Source of the DNA: Sporolactobacillus laevolacticus DSM 442
GTDB lineage: Bacteria; Bacillota; Bacilli; Bacillales; Sporolactobacillaceae
Direction of reading: 5' to 3'
Length of the DNA stretch: 64,000 nt
Assembly (NCBI RefSeq): GCF_000497245.1
Contig: NZ_AWTC01000009.1
Span: 1 to 64,000, forward strand
Numbering within the stretch: the stretch's first letter is position 1; each line of letters starts with the position of its first letter. Positions 1 to 9,318 of this stretch are shown one piece after another. The notes beneath the pieces are model-generated. The model worked only from the letters and a program-made list of their open reading frames with translations. It had not been told where the DNA came from and did not search any database. Position numbers and translations under genes: made by a program.

Positions 1-69
1 GCCGTTAAGCTCTTCTGTGCCGATGGTAATTGGGGGCTGTCCCCCTGTGAGAGTAGGTCACTGCCAGGC
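1..69 (+). rRNA. rrf: 5S ribosomal RNA, 3' part
   Basis: The first bases are the distal two thirds of a 5S rRNA. They include the GTTAAGCTCTT segment, the GCCGATGGTAATTGGGGGC stem and the GTGAGAGTAGG loop, and end at CTGCCAGGC. The 5' part, and presumably 23S and 16S, lie before the window. A strong terminator follows at once, so this is the end of an rrn operon. Confidence 0.93.
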
Positions 70-74
70 AAATG

Positions 75-117
75 AACCCCGCGTACTTTTCAGAAATGAG
101 AGGTACGCGGGGTTGTT
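75..117 (+). terminator. rrn operon terminator
   Basis: A 12-bp stem (AACCCCGCGTAC with GTACGCGGGGTT), a 16-nt loop and a T-rich tail follow the 5S rRNA directly. Confidence 0.9.
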
Positions 118-201
118 ATATTTATAATACTTTATGATTAAAGGACACAGCGAGGGTTTCGATGGCCAAGCAGGTCGAGGAAACAAGGGAGCGAGCATCG
201 G

Positions 202-216
202 AATGTAGTGACTACA
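202..216 (+). repeat. 15-bp perfect inverted repeat between the two 5S tails
   Basis: ATGTAGT and ACTACAT flank one central base. The surrounding 140-276 segment is GA-rich and contains a second small hairpin (GGC-loop-GCC near 255-270). No gene is seen. It may be a transcribed spacer or a remnant of a structured repeat. Confidence 0.45.
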
Positions 217-276
217 TGAGGATGTGAGCGAGCACAGATGACGAAGAGATGCGCCGGCAAGCGAAAGCCGCAGCGG

Positions 277-325
277 GCCGATGGTAATTGGGGGCGTCCC
301 CTGTGAGAGTAGGTCACTGCCAGGC
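277..325 (+). pseudogene. truncated second copy of the 5S rRNA 3' end
   Basis: From GCCGATGG to CTGCCAGGC the sequence repeats the last ~50 nt of the 5S rRNA at 1-69, with a small deletion in the G/C-rich stem. The 5' two thirds are replaced by unrelated sequence, so it cannot make a normal 5S rRNA. It has its own downstream terminator resembling the first. The likely origin is duplication or recombination at the rrn end. Confidence 0.8.
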
Positions 326-330
326 AAATG

Positions 331-380
331 AAACCCGCGTACTTCTTGGAAACGAGAGGTGTGCGGGTTTATTATTTTTT
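331..380 (+). terminator. terminator after the truncated 5S copy
   Basis: An AAACCCGC arm pairs with GTGCGGGTTT across a loop resembling that of the first rrn terminator, followed by ATTATTTTTT. Confidence 0.8.
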
Positions 381-820
381 ATACATGTTTGATGTTCTTT
401 AAAGGCACATCGAGGTTTTCAAGGGAATTTCTTAGTTCAGAGGGATTCCCCTTTTTTACAAGAAAAGAAAGTACAAAATTTTGGACTTAGTCACTAGGGT
501 GATCGGTATTACCTCGCCATGATTTAGGTTCAAACACGAAAATGCGAGACTCCTGCAGGACTAGTATTGTTGATGCGAGCAACTGAAGTGGCATTGAAGC
601 ACAAGTTTGGTGAATTAAAGCCGTATAAAAAGTGGCAGCCAAGGACAGGCGCAGCTTGGTTTTTCTTATAATACAAAGAAATTATAGCCAATAGAAGAGT
701 TATTGCAACAGATCACGGAAAATGGTCAGGTTTCATGAAGCCCAAATGGTACTGAGAAAATTTTCGAATAGAAAAAACGCATATTCACTATAACTTATTA
801 ATAATCATAATTAGCTAAAC
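381..820. other. gene-poor region with degenerate sequence
   Basis: No credible gene was found on either strand. Short open frames lack ribosome sites. At about 544-560 the string GCGAGACTCCTGCAGGA resembles the core of a dispersed repeat common in Bacillales intergenic DNA (recalled, not searched). The 600-760 stretch looks coding-like but has stops in all frames and was not recognised. Confidence 0.4.
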
Positions 821-824
821 TGGG

Positions 825-871
825 TTGATCTTTTTTAAAATATGTATAAAATGTGATTGATGAGTGATCAA
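825..871 (+). promoter_or_regulatory. putative lut promoter and operator
   Basis: TTGATC (825-830) lies 16 bp before TAAAAT (847-852), a plausible sigma-A promoter. Just downstream, TTGAT-GAGTG-ATCAA (857-871) is a perfect inverted repeat placed to act as an operator. In B. subtilis the operon is repressed by LutR, but whether this is a LutR site is not known. Confidence 0.45.
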
Positions 872-961
872 ATTGTGACGGTTTTAACCTATGAGTAGCT
901 TAAGAGATCAATAGGAAATTAAAGGTAAAGGTCACAAGATAATAGAAAGAAGATGAGACTG

Positions 962-1732
962 ATGAAAGTTTCTCTTTTTACGACATGTTTAGGAGAAATG
1001 TTTTACGTCGATGTATTAAAAGATGTAACAGAAATACTTGAGCGACTCGGTTGCGAAGTGGATGTCCCTGAAGGACAAATTTGTTGTGGTCAACCCGCGT
1101 ACAATAGCGGTTATGCAAAGGATACAAAAGGGCCAGCAAAACAAATGATCAAAGCATTTGAAAACTCGGAATACATTGTCTGCCCGTCAGGGTCTTGTGC
1201 GGCGATGTTCCATGAGTACCCTGATTTTTTCGCGGATGAACCAGAGTGGCAGGAACGCGCAAAGAATATTGCAGAAAAAACCTACGAATTTACTCAATTT
1301 ATTGTGCGTGTGCTTGGTGTAGTAGATGTTGGCGCTGAATATCATGCAAGAGCGACTCTGCATACATCATGCCATATGACACGGTTACTTGGTGAACGTG
1401 ATTCCCACTACACATTGCTGAAACATGTAAAAGGGCTTGACCTAGTCCCACTGCCGAACAATTATGATTGCTGTGGGTTCGGCGGTACATTTTCTGTCAA
1501 GATGTTTCCCATTTCAGAACAGATGGTAGATGAGAAAATTCGCCATATCGAAGAAACAGATGCCGAGGTACTTATCGGCGCTGATGCAAGCTGCCTAATG
1601 AATATTGGCGGGCGGATGAAAAGACTCGGTAAACCGGTCAAAGTATTACATATTGCGCAAGTGCTGAACAGTCATCAAACGGAAGGAGATGAGCGCTATG
1701 CCGATGAAAGTCGGAAATCAACCGTTCTTTGA
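962..1732 (+). CDS. lutA: L-lactate utilization protein LutA (Fe-S oxidoreductase, CCG domain)
   Basis: First subunit of the LutABC L-lactate oxidase, which converts lactate to pyruvate. The 256-residue product carries the two Cys-rich CCG signatures of the family ([10 protein letters not shown] near residue 40, [11 protein letters not shown] near 175), which bind Fe-S or pair with heterodisulfide-type centres. Start at 962 (MKVSLF) matches the family start; an in-frame ATG at 953 is possible but lies too close to the GAAAGAAG ribosome site. The 3' end extends some ten codons past the usual C-terminus and overlaps lutB by 35 nt, suggesting translational coupling. It heads the lutABC operon. 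Recognition is by clear similarity to B. subtilis LutA over its length. Confidence 0.95.
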   Translation: MKVSLFTTCLGEMFYVDVLKDVTEILERLGCEVDVPEGQICCGQPAYNSGYAKDTKGPAKQMIKAFENSEYIVCPSGSCAAMFHEYPDFFADEPEWQERAKNIAEKTYEFTQFIVRVLGVVDVGAEYHARATLHTSCHMTRLLGERDSHYTLLKHVKGLDLVPLPNNYDCCGFGGTFSVKMFPISEQMVDEKIRHIEETDAEVLIGADASCLMNIGGRMKRLGKPVKVLHIAQVLNSHQTEGDERYADESRKSTVL

Positions 1733-3158
1733 AGGTGTTGATAAGGCGATTCATGATTCTTTCATGGTAAACGCAGTTTCTTCAGCTCAAGACGGCCTCC
1801 GAGGAAGAAAGTTGAGCGCTACAGTTGGTGACGAAGCACTTGGTGATTGGGAAGAATGGCGCAGTTCTGGTGAAGAGATAAGAGCACATACACTGAATCA
1901 TCTTGATTACTATTTGAAACAGCTCAGTGATAATTTTTCTGCTCGAGGAGGACACGTCTTTTTCGCAGAAACTGCGGAACAAGCCCGTGAGTATATTAAA
2001 AAAGTTGTCAAAGAGAAAAATGCGAAGCATATTGTTAAAGCAAAATCTATGGTTACAGAAGAGATCAGTCTGAATGAAGCGCTCACTGAAGAAGGATGTG
2101 AGGTACTGGAAACAGACCTTGCAGAATTTATCCTTCAGGTTGACCAAGATCGGCCATCGCATATCGTTGTTCCATCAGTGCATAAAAACCGGCAGCAGGT
2201 TCGCGACGCATTTAAAAAATTGGGCTATGAAGGCTCAGATGATCCGAAAGAACTTGCTGGATTTGCGCGGAAGACGCTGAGAAAAAAGTTTTTACAGGCT
2301 GATGTTGGCATTACCGGATGCAACTTTGCTGTGGCTGATTCCGGCAGCATCTGCCTTGTTACCAATGAAGGCAACGCCAACATGGTCACTACCTTTCCTG
2401 AAACACAAATAACGGTTATGGGGATGGAGCGTCTTGTTCCGACATGGAAAGAGTTGGATGTTGTTGTCTCCTTGCTTTGCCGGAGCTCAGTCGGTCAGCG
2501 CTTAACAACCTATGTGACTGACATTACACCAGAGCCAGATCAAGAGGCGGTAGACAGTCCCAAAGACTATCATCTGGTGATTGTTGATGCAGGAAGGTCA
2601 AACGCCTTAGGCACGGAGTTTCAGTCTGCTTTACATTGTATTCGATGTGCTGCTTGCATCAATGTATGTCCAGTGTATCGTCATATCGGCGGTCATGCTT
2701 ATGGTTCGATTTATCCTGGTCCAATTGGTGCGGTACTTTCTCCAATTCTTGGTGGATACGAAGAATACGGCAAATTGCCATATGCGTCCAGCCTTTGCGC
2801 GGCTTGCACGGAAGCATGTCCGGTTAAAATCCCGCTTCATAAATTGCTGATTCGCCATCGTGAGAAATACGTCGAAGGCGGGGGACATCCACCGATCATG
2901 GAAAAAATAGCCATGAAGGGGTTCAGCATTGGCGCATCTTCACCATTCATGTTTAAAACGGGTGTAAAAATGGCACCGATCATGCTTAAACCACTTGTTC
3001 ATGACGGATCAATTCCTAAGGGACCTGGTCCAATGAAACCATGGACACATGGGAGAGATCTTCCGGAACCTAGCCATGATAATTTCAGAGACTGGTTTAA
3101 GAAACGTCACCAAGAAAAGAAAACCAGTCAGGACAAAGGAATGAGTGAACCATTATGA
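1698..3158 (+). CDS. lutB: L-lactate utilization Fe-S protein LutB
   Basis: Central subunit of the LutABC lactate oxidase. An N-terminal LUD (DUF162) domain covers about residues 60-290 ([24 protein letters not shown]). It is followed by a ferredoxin-like segment with two Cys clusters, [12 protein letters not shown] near 310 and CAACTEACP near 365, as in [4Fe-4S]-binding LutB. The LutB C-terminal domain follows ([16 protein letters not shown] near 440). The start at 1698 is chosen because GGAG sits 9 nt upstream; 1689 would be too close. It overlaps lutA upstream and lutC by ATGA downstream. About 486 residues, normal for the family. Confidence 0.95.
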   Translation: MPMKVGNQPFFEGVDKAIHDSFMVNAVSSAQDGLRGRKLSATVGDEALGDWEEWRSSGEEIRAHTLNHLDYYLKQLSDNFSARGGHVFFAETAEQAREYIKKVVKEKNAKHIVKAKSMVTEEISLNEALTEEGCEVLETDLAEFILQVDQDRPSHIVVPSVHKNRQQVRDAFKKLGYEGSDDPKELAGFARKTLRKKFLQADVGITGCNFAVADSGSICLVTNEGNANMVTTFPETQITVMGMERLVPTWKELDVVVSLLCRSSVGQRLTTYVTDITPEPDQEAVDSPKDYHLVIVDAGRSNALGTEFQSALHCIRCAACINVCPVYRHIGGHAYGSIYPGPIGAVLSPILGGYEEYGKLPYASSLCAACTEACPVKIPLHKLLIRHREKYVEGGGHPPIMEKIAMKGFSIGASSPFMFKTGVKMAPIMLKPLVHDGSIPKGPGPMKPWTHGRDLPEPSHDNFRDWFKKRHQEKKTSQDKGMSEPL

Positions 3159-3853
3159 ATGGTACGATCGAAAATCGGGATGCATTTCTTAAGAAAATAG
3201 CAGAAAAGTTACATCATACACCGAAAGAAGTGCCTGAAAAGCTGCACTGGCTGCACACACCTCAAGAATCGGTATACCAGGACTACTCCTCTGATCAACT
3301 TGTTGATATGATGAAAAAGGCGTGTGAATCGATTCATACGAAAGTCTATCAAACAACCTCGAAAGCCATAGCCAGACAACTGGATCAAATCATTACCGAC
3401 TATGGTGCAGGAAAAATTGTGGCGACGAAGGACCCAAGGTTTACTGAATTTGGACTCACAGAGGTATTAGAGAAGTACAAAATTTACTCCTGGGACTATA
3501 CGGATGGGCATGTGACTATTGAAAAAGCTGCAGAGGCAAACATCGGGCTGTCCATTTGTGACGTCATGCTCGCAGAATCGGCATCAGCTGGACTTTTTAC
3601 CGACAAGAACAAAGCAAGATCTGTCAGTCTTCTTCCTGAAACATCTATTGTGATTGTTCCGCAAAGCCTGATTGTGCCAAGGCTGACCCAAGCGATGCAG
3701 ATGGTAGAAGATCGCGTGCAAAAAGGGCAAAACCTTTCATCCTATATCAACTTTATTTCAGGACCAAGTAATAGCGCGGATATCGAAATGCGTCTGGTTG
3801 TTGGTGTTCATGGTCCTATTAAAGTCGCTTATCTCATTGTTTCTGATCTTTAA
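3155..3853 (+). CDS. lutC: L-lactate utilization protein LutC (LUD domain)
   Basis: Third subunit of the lactate oxidase, a single LUD (DUF162) domain of 232 residues. Family signatures are present: LAESASAGL near 150, [11 protein letters not shown] near 170, and the conserved end segment [13 protein letters not shown] with VVGVHGP near 205-225. Its start overlaps the lutB stop as ATGA, so it is translated by coupling. An intrinsic terminator follows within 15 nt, closing the operon. Confidence 0.94.
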   Translation: MNGTIENRDAFLKKIAEKLHHTPKEVPEKLHWLHTPQESVYQDYSSDQLVDMMKKACESIHTKVYQTTSKAIARQLDQIITDYGAGKIVATKDPRFTEFGLTEVLEKYKIYSWDYTDGHVTIEKAAEANIGLSICDVMLAESASAGLFTDKNKARSVSLLPETSIVIVPQSLIVPRLTQAMQMVEDRVQKGQNLSSYINFISGPSNSADIEMRLVVGVHGPIKVAYLIVSDL

Positions 3854-3866
3854 TGGATAGGTATTG

Positions 3867-3907
3867 AAAAAGACAGTTTCTCCCGTTAAAGGAGAAGCTG
3901 TCTTTTC
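3867..3907. terminator. intrinsic terminator between lutC and proA
   Basis: AAAGACAG-T-TTCTCC pairs with GGAGAA-G-CTGTCTTT around a 7-nt loop. It ends the lut operon and can serve the convergent proBA operon from the other side. Confidence 0.85.
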
Positions 3908-3921
3908 AAATAAAGCATAGA

Positions 3922-5190
3922 TTATTTTCGTATCTGCCCGTTGCCTTCGACAAGATACTTAATACTTGTTAGAGCGACAAGCCCCATTGGGCCGCGTGCA
4001 TGTAGCTTTTGAGTGCTGATGCCGATTTCCGCCCCAAAACCAAATTCTTCGCCGTCAGTGAACCGCGTTGAGGCGTTATGATAAAGGGTTGATGCGTCAA
4101 CGAACTGGAAAAAGCGCGCAACATGCTGCTTGTCTTCTGAAATAATTGATTCCGAATGCTGTGTGCCATATTTATTGATATGGGAAATCGCTTCATCGAT
4201 AGTCTTAACGATTTTAACAGCAATGATTTTATCAAGATATTCGGTTGCCCAATCTTGTTCTGTCGCAACCTGGAGATCAGGGAATAGATCAGCCACAATC
4301 GGATCAATCCGACATGCTACTTGCGCCGTGCGTAGCGCATCAATCAGCGCATGTCCATAGGTACTGAACCAATGATCATGAACAATGACGGTTTCAATTG
4401 TATTGCAGACAGAAGGACGCTGCGTTTTGGAATTCAACACGATACTGATAGCCATCTCCGGCTTCGCCGTTTCGTCGATAAATACATGGCAATTACCGGC
4501 TCCGGTTTCCAGAACCGGGATGCTCGCTTGTTGGATGACCGTCTTGATTAACCGGCTGCTGCCACGCGGAATCAACACATCGATCATACCATTAAGCCTG
4601 AAAAACTCATTTGCGGTTTCGTGACTTGTATCTTCCAGAAGCTGGACACTATTTTCTGGAAGATCAGAGTTGTTGAGTGCTTCACGAATAACAGAAACAA
4701 TCGCCTTATTTGAATCCAACGCGGATGCGCTGCCTCTTAAATAAACCGCATTCCCTGTTTTTAAGCAAAGTCCGGCGGCATCGACAGTTACGTTTGGACG
4801 CGCTTCATATACCATTCCGACAACACCAATCGGTACACGTATTTTTTTAATGTGCAGTCCATTTGGACGCTCCCAACTCTCCAATTCATCTCCGATCGGA
4901 TCCGGCAAATCAGCGAGATGTTCCAAAGCGTTTGCCATTGAGTCAATCCGATCCGTATTCAGCATTAGGCGATCCAATAGTGACTCGTTCATACCGTTTC
5001 TCTTCGCACGTTCAATATCAATCTGGTTTGCTGAAAGAATCATTGCAGTTTTTGCACGTAGATTCGCTGCAATGGTTCGTAGGGCATTGTTTTTTTGTTC
5101 GGTTGATTTTGCGGCAAGAGATTGTGCTGCTGTCCTTGCCTGTTTTGCTTTATAAACAAGTTCATTCTCTTTTATTATATCGTTCATCAT
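3922..5190 (-). CDS. proA: gamma-glutamyl phosphate reductase ProA
   Basis: NADPH-dependent reduction of gamma-glutamyl phosphate to glutamate semialdehyde, second step of proline synthesis. Family features: [15 protein letters not shown] near residue 110, PRGSSRLI near 220, catalytic Cys in [10 protein letters not shown] near 275, and [18 protein letters not shown] near 380. Length 422 residues is typical. ATG at 5190 has AAAGGAG 6 nt upstream and overlaps the proB stop as ATGA; the next ATG (5187) is also possible. It is co-transcribed with proB from the T-box-controlled promoter at 6611-6639. Confidence 0.96.
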   Translation of the reverse strand: MMNDIIKENELVYKAKQARTAAQSLAAKSTEQKNNALRTIAANLRAKTAMILSANQIDIERAKRNGMNESLLDRLMLNTDRIDSMANALEHLADLPDPIGDELESWERPNGLHIKKIRVPIGVVGMVYEARPNVTVDAAGLCLKTGNAVYLRGSASALDSNKAIVSVIREALNNSDLPENSVQLLEDTSHETANEFFRLNGMIDVLIPRGSSRLIKTVIQQASIPVLETGAGNCHVFIDETAKPEMAISIVLNSKTQRPSVCNTIETVIVHDHWFSTYGHALIDALRTAQVACRIDPIVADLFPDLQVATEQDWATEYLDKIIAVKIVKTIDEAISHINKYGTQHSESIISEDKQHVARFFQFVDASTLYHNASTRFTDGEEFGFGAEIGISTQKLHARGPMGLVALTSIKYLVEGNGQIRK

Positions 5191-6338
5191 CCATTTCTCC
5201 TTTCGTTTGGCACCGGACGAAGTACTGCCGTCCAGGGAACCCAATTATCGCGATGCACGACTTCGGGATGGCAGACATTAACCAGATCCATAGCGCGCAT
5301 ACTTGGCAAACTTTTAATTTCATCCAGTTGTTCTGATGAATAGTTGACTTGGCCTTTTCCAAGAACGTGGTTTTGTTGATCTACGATTTGAATGACTTCA
5401 CCAGCTAGAAAATGGCCACTGATTTGTTTTATACCGGCTGGAAGCAGGCTTTTGCCTTCGTTCATCAATGCATGCACTGCCCCGTCGTCAATTTCAATCT
5501 TCCCAGATATTGGTGAGTGGAGCGCGATCCACTGCTTGGAAACTTTTAGCGCAGGCTTAAGGCTTTCAGTGCCAATATAGGTACCATCGCCTTCGCCATT
5601 AATAATTTTCACCAATTTGTCTGCCCCGTTGCCAGTTCCAATAAATGTACGTACACCGAGTGATAGTGCAGTGCGTGCAGCGCGTAATTTCGATTTCATG
5701 CCACCTGTTCCAACTTTTGAACCGGAAGCATCGCTTGTTTCGCGAAGTAAGTGATCAGGAAGCTCTTTAAGAAAGTGATAGCGTACGGCATCTTCATACT
5801 GGTTGGGATTCTTGTCGTATAATCCATTTACATCCGTTAAAATGGCGAGAAAATCGGCATGAATTAAACCACTGACCAATGCTGAAAGCATATCGTTATC
5901 ACCGAATGTCAACTCTGCGAGTGAAACAGAATCATTTTCATTGATAATGGGAATAACTGAACGCTTCAGTAACTCACTAAGTGCAGAATAGGCATGGCTC
6001 ATTTGTTCACGCCGTTCAAAATCCTGACGAGCGAGTAGAAGTTGTGCAATCGTTAATCCATGTTTTCGGAAAGCATCCGCATAATTGTTCAGTAACATTA
6101 CTTGACCAACAGCGGCTGCGGCTTGTTTTCCAGCGATCGTTACCGGTCTCGAAGGATAACCCAATCCGGAATAACCGGCTGCGACCGCACCTGAAGAAAC
6201 GATCACGACTTCATGGCCATTTGCCTTTAATTCAGCAATCGCATTGACATGATCATGGAGTTTCATACGGTCCAATTGTCCATGGGCATCGGTCAGTGAA
6301 CTGCTGCCAATTTTAATGACAATTCTTTTTGTTTCCAT
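5187..6338 (-). CDS. proB: glutamate 5-kinase ProB
   Basis: Phosphorylates glutamate in the committed step of proline synthesis. The amino acid kinase domain spans about 1-255 ([51 protein letters not shown]). A C-terminal PUA domain covers about 275-360. Length 383 is normal. Start is ATG 6338 with GAGAGGGAT upstream; TTG at 6344 is in frame but less well placed. It overlaps proA by 4 nt. The 5' leader is a proline T-box riboswitch, so expression should rise when tRNA-Pro is uncharged, pointing to an anabolic rather than osmostress ProB. Confidence 0.96.
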   Translation of the reverse strand: METKRIVIKIGSSSLTDAHGQLDRMKLHDHVNAIAELKANGHEVVIVSSGAVAAGYSGLGYPSRPVTIAGKQAAAAVGQVMLLNNYADAFRKHGLTIAQLLLARQDFERREQMSHAYSALSELLKRSVIPIINENDSVSLAELTFGDNDMLSALVSGLIHADFLAILTDVNGLYDKNPNQYEDAVRYHFLKELPDHLLRETSDASGSKVGTGGMKSKLRAARTALSLGVRTFIGTGNGADKLVKIINGEGDGTYIGTESLKPALKVSKQWIALHSPISGKIEIDDGAVHALMNEGKSLLPAGIKQISGHFLAGEVIQIVDQQNHVLGKGQVNYSSEQLDEIKSLPSMRAMDLVNVCHPEVVHRDNWVPWTAVLRPVPNERRNG

Positions 6339-6355
6339 AAGCAATCCCTCTCATC

Positions 6356-6592
6356 TAAAAAAGCCTCTCTCCATCCTTAATAAAAGGACGGGGAGAGGCT
6401 TTACCCGCGGTACCACCTTTGTTAGCACAGCCTAATTGCCATGCTCTCTCAGAACTTCGTATCGTGAAGACGACGATCTGGTTTTGGCCAGACAGCTCAA
6501 GGGTAGGTTCAACGTGAAAGATACGGGGGCACCTTGCAGCCGATGGGTGCCGTTCTCTTGCGCTTTTCACTGTTTACTATTCCCTGTCAACG
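6356..6592 (-). promoter_or_regulatory. T-box riboswitch of proBA, predicted proline specifier
   Basis: Read on the minus strand, the leader has a stem I beginning near 6587. GAAC-CCT-ACCC lies on its 3' side, with CCT (proline codon) at 6507-6505 as likely specifier. The T-box sequence AAAGGTGGTACCGCGGG is at 6420-6404, and a long GC-rich terminator (6402-6357) ends in a T run just before proB. The T-box complementary to the tRNA acceptor end, the terminator and the pathway agree with known Bacillus proBA T-boxes. Specifier assignment is inference from position. Confidence 0.9.
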
Positions 6593-6610
6593 CTCGTTAT
6601 AATTAACACC

Positions 6611-6639
6611 ATTATATTCAAGCACCGAATTGAAGTCAA
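6611..6639 (-). promoter_or_regulatory. sigma-A promoter of the proBA T-box transcript
   Basis: TTGACT (6639-6634), a 17-bp spacer and TATAAT (6616-6611) on the minus strand, about 20 nt before stem I. Confidence 0.8.
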
Positions 6640-6802
6640 GAGATCAATCGGTGATGCAGATCTTTTTCATCAAAAAGGAAGCAGTGCTAAAATAATAATG
6701 AATAAACATGGTGAGGGGGCTATTCTATGTCCCAAAGCGTTTAATAAGAATATATGAAATTAGCTCTGGGACCTTCTGTGGTATTAAAGTGACTTGAATA
6801 CC

Positions 6803-7114
6803 TCAGATATTTACTATTTGAAGCATGACAATCGTGATAAATAAAATAGCTGATAAAATATGGTGGCTTACATGCACACGATGAAAAAACGCTAAGCCAT
6901 TCAATAAGCGACTTGCCAATACAAGTATAAACAGTGGAATTGTCAACCAAAATGGTACCTTATAAAGTAACATGAACACTGATAATATGAAGCAGTTACT
7001 GTGGGTAACTAGAAAAAAATAGAGCGAAAATTTTCGGATTCTTTTTTTAAAATAGTATAGTCCTGTTAGGATACAAAGTATTGAATAGATCATCAGTAGA
7101 CTCCCTGAAATCAT
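6803..7114 (-). CDS. small membrane protein, MerR-regulated (predicted), unknown function
   Basis: 103 residues with about four predicted transmembrane segments (residues ~6-22, 28-50, 52-70, 82-102) joined by short basic loops. A His-rich turn (FFHRVHVSHH) lies near 77-86. I do not recognise the family. It is convincing as a gene because AAGGGGG lies 8 nt before the ATG and a well-formed promoter with MerR-type 19-bp spacing sits just upstream (7147-7177). It is divergent from the merR gene at 7198, which suggests it is the regulator's main target: perhaps an efflux or stress membrane protein, but this is a guess. Confidence 0.7.
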   Translation of the reverse strand: MISGSLLMIYSILCILTGLYYFKKRIRKFSLYFFLVTHSNCFILSVFMLLYKVPFWLTIPLFILVLASRLLNGLAFFHRVHVSHHILSAILFITIVMLQIVNI

Positions 7115-7146
7115 CTGTAATTCCCCCTTAGTTGTTATCAGGTATT

Positions 7147-7177
7147 ATTTAAAAGGATGGGGTTTACCCCATGTCAA
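7147..7177 (-). promoter_or_regulatory. MerR-type promoter with palindromic operator
   Basis: On the minus strand TTGACA (7177-7172) and TTAAAT (7152-7147) are separated by exactly 19 bp, the lengthened spacer typical of MerR-activated promoters. The spacer holds a perfect palindrome ATGGGGTTTACCCCAT (7157-7172). It faces the small membrane gene ending at 6803; merR lies on the other side. The MerR protein would bind here and untwist the promoter. Confidence 0.75.
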
Positions 7178-7197
7178 GTAGAAAAGGGGCTGCAAAA

Positions 7198-7566
7198 ATG
7201 AAAATCGGTGAGTTTGTGAAAGTATGCGGAACCACTAAAGATACCGTTCGTCATTACGAAGACTTGGCGCTGATTCATCCAATTAAACCAAGTTTTTATA
7301 AAATTTACGGTCAGAGAGAACTCGATGATTTTCGAACAATTAAAGAAATGCAATCGCTTGGTTTATCGCTAAAAACAGTCAAAAAATTATTTGAGATGAA
7401 AAGTGAAAATGGCTGTGGGTCCCAGATGTTAATTGATCATGTATCTAAAGAATTGTTGATTCAACAAGCAGCACTTGAAGCTGAAGAAACAAAGATCCGA
7501 AAAAAAAGGAAAGCTATTGAAACATTAATCGCTGGAATCCAACAAATGAACAATCAAAATTTTTGA
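7198..7566 (+). CDS. MerR family transcriptional regulator
   Basis: 122-residue one-component regulator. The N-terminal winged helix-turn-helix (MKIGEFVKVCGTTKDTVRHYE) is followed by a wing and then a coiled-coil dimerization helix from about residue 75 to the end. The effector domain is minimal; two Cys-containing spots (CGTT near 10, GCGS near 66) are visible but no metal-site pattern of a known subclass. Start at 7198 has AAAGGGG 8 nt upstream; the ATG at 7171 lies inside the operator palindrome and is unlikely. It is followed after 13 nt by the patB-like gene, so they probably form an operon. The inducer is unknown. Confidence 0.85.
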   Translation: MKIGEFVKVCGTTKDTVRHYEDLALIHPIKPSFYKIYGQRELDDFRTIKEMQSLGLSLKTVKKLFEMKSENGCGSQMLIDHVSKELLIQQAALEAEETKIRKKRKAIETLIAGIQQMNNQNF

Positions 7567-7579
7567 GGAGTGTGAATCA

Positions 7580-8761
7580 ATGGCGCATACATACGACTTT
7601 GACTCAGTTATTGACCGGAAAGGAACAGCATCAATTAAGTGGGATGAAGCTGATCGTATATTCGGAGGAAAAGATTTAATGCCTTTATGGGTAGCCGATA
7701 TGGATTTTCAAGTGCCCATTGAAATTACGGAAGCGCTAAAAAAAAGAATCAGCCATGGTATTTATGGATACACGGCTAGTTCAAACAGCTATCTTTCATC
7801 CGTGCAAAAATGGATGTCAGACCGACATCATTGGCCTGTTGAAAAGGAAGGGATTTGCCACAGTCCTGGAATTGTCACTGCGCTTAATCTGATTGTTGAC
7901 GGTTTTACGGAAGAAGGAGACAAGGTGCTTATTCAGCCTCCGGTATATCCTCCATTTTCAAAAGCGGTTTTAAATCAAAATCGTCAATTAGTGACAAATC
8001 CACTCATTTATTCAAATGGTCGTTATACTATGGATTTTTCGGATCTGGAGAATAAGCTATCGGATCCTAAGGTTACTTTAATGATCCTGTGCTCACCACA
8101 TAATCCTGTTGGTCGTGTTTGGACGAAACAAGAACTTGCGACCGTAGCAGAGCTCGCTCTGAAATACGATGTGCTGGTCATTTCTGACGAAATTCATAGT
8201 GACCTTGTTTTTCAAGGCCATCAACATGTGCCTTTCGCGACCTTGTCGGAAGCTGCAGCTGCTCATTCGATTGTATGCACTGCACCGAGCAAGACATTTA
8301 ATCTTGCCGGACTTCAGATTTCAAATATTATTATTCCAGATCCAGCCCTAAGAAAACGTTACAAAAAACAAGTGAGTAGGTTCAGCTTGAGCGAACCCAA
8401 TTCGCTCGGAGCGGTCGCGGCGGAAGCAGCTTATTCCTATGGAAGTGAATGGCTGGAGCAATGCCTGGAGTATATTAGACAGAACGCGGATTTCGTATCG
8501 AATTATCTACAGAAGCATATCCCCGATCTCAATATGGTCCCACTGGAAGGAACTTATTTGGGATGGATTGACTGCCGTCACTTGGGTTGGGATAAAATAA
8601 AATTGCAGCGTTTTTTTCTGCACGATGCTAAGATCGCGCTTAATCAAGGGTATACTTTTGGTGTAGAAGGTGAGGGGTTTGTACGGATTAACCTTGCTTG
8701 TCCGCGCTGGCTGCTAAAGGATGCGCTAAACCGATTGCAGACAGCTTTGGAACAAGAATGA
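7580..8761 (+). CDS. patB: MalY/PatB family C-S lyase (cystathionine beta-lyase-like aminotransferase)
   Basis: PLP enzyme of fold type I, 393 residues. Family features: LMPLWVADMDFQVP near 33, GIYGYT near 60, CSPHNPVGRVW near 172, SDEIHSDLV near 207, and the PLP lysine in APSKTFNLAGLQ near 237. MalY/PatB proteins cleave C-S bonds (cystathionine, cysteine) releasing ammonia, pyruvate and a thiol; some members deaminate other substrates. RBS GGAG lies 11 nt before ATG. It sits 13 nt after merR. No sulfur-pathway neighbours are seen, so the physiological substrate is open. Confidence 0.88.
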   Translation: MAHTYDFDSVIDRKGTASIKWDEADRIFGGKDLMPLWVADMDFQVPIEITEALKKRISHGIYGYTASSNSYLSSVQKWMSDRHHWPVEKEGICHSPGIVTALNLIVDGFTEEGDKVLIQPPVYPPFSKAVLNQNRQLVTNPLIYSNGRYTMDFSDLENKLSDPKVTLMILCSPHNPVGRVWTKQELATVAELALKYDVLVISDEIHSDLVFQGHQHVPFATLSEAAAAHSIVCTAPSKTFNLAGLQISNIIIPDPALRKRYKKQVSRFSLSEPNSLGAVAAEAAYSYGSEWLEQCLEYIRQNADFVSNYLQKHIPDLNMVPLEGTYLGWIDCRHLGWDKIKLQRFFLHDAKIALNQGYTFGVEGEGFVRINLACPRWLLKDALNRLQTALEQE

Positions 8762-8877
8762 AAGGGTTGAACGCAATTTCAATAAGTCTAAGTAACCGTT
8801 TGCTTTGGTTTTGAAACCTTTTGTACATGAATCCGTATAAATGATTATAGAAGAGGACAGGAGGCGTTAGTCATCCA

Positions 8878-9318
8878 ATGAAAAAAATAATGGCAGTTTT
8901 TCTTGCTCTGGCATTGATTTTTACACCTGCCGGCAACTTTGTTTTTCATCAAACCGATCAACAGGTAAGCGCGAAAGGATACCGATCCGGTGTAAAGAGC
9001 TTTCAGTCGAACCGTGGAAGCGGCACAAACTCGTTCTTTGGAAACAGGCAGAATAGGACTCAGAATAGCCGGACAGCAACTACGTCGAGAAATTTTACGG
9101 GCGGCAGTTTCATGCGCGGGATGATTTTCGGAGGATTATCCGGACTTCTGTTTGGCAGTCTGCTTTCCCATTTTGGCGGATTTGGCATGATGGCCGGATT
9201 CCTGATCAATATTATTGCTATTCTGGTTGTGCTCGCTCTGATTCGATATCTCATCACCAGCTTTACGAACCGTTCACGAAAAAACAGATCTGAGGATTCT
9301 AATCCATGGAAGAGATAA
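8878..9318 (+). CDS. secreted/membrane protein with Tim44-like N-terminal region, unknown function
   Basis: 146 residues: an N-terminal signal peptide or anchor (residues 1-32, hydrophobic then VSAKG), a low-complexity Asn/Arg/Ser/Thr-rich stretch (35-75), and a Gly-rich hydrophobic pair of segments (78-125, GMIFGGLSGLLFGSLL and an ILVVLALI helix). The end is basic with NPWKR. This organisation matches small Bacillales proteins often named Tim44-like, although only the linker-membrane part is present and no Tim44 lipid-binding domain. GGAGG precedes the start. The 3' end overlaps the DUF2653 gene by 13 nt, a coupling also known from memory in relatives. Confidence 0.75.
   Translation: MKKIMAVFLALALIFTPAGNFVFHQTDQQVSAKGYRSGVKSFQSNRGSGTNSFFGNRQNRTQNSRTATTSRNFTGGSFMRGMIFGGLSGLLFGSLLSHFGGFGMMAGFLINIIAILVVLALIRYLITSFTNRSRKNRSEDSNPWKR

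Noticed and set aside
58-327. 89-codon open frame on the minus strand over the 5S copies
   Set aside because: It is antisense to rRNA and terminators, has no ribosome site and reads through the hairpins.
6690-6800. Possible small plus-strand frame (ATG 6708 or 6727) after AAGGAAG / GAGGGGG
   Set aside because: The 6727 frame has five codons; the 6708 frame gives about 30 residues with poor coding character and no promoter. Probably a decayed gene end or chance.
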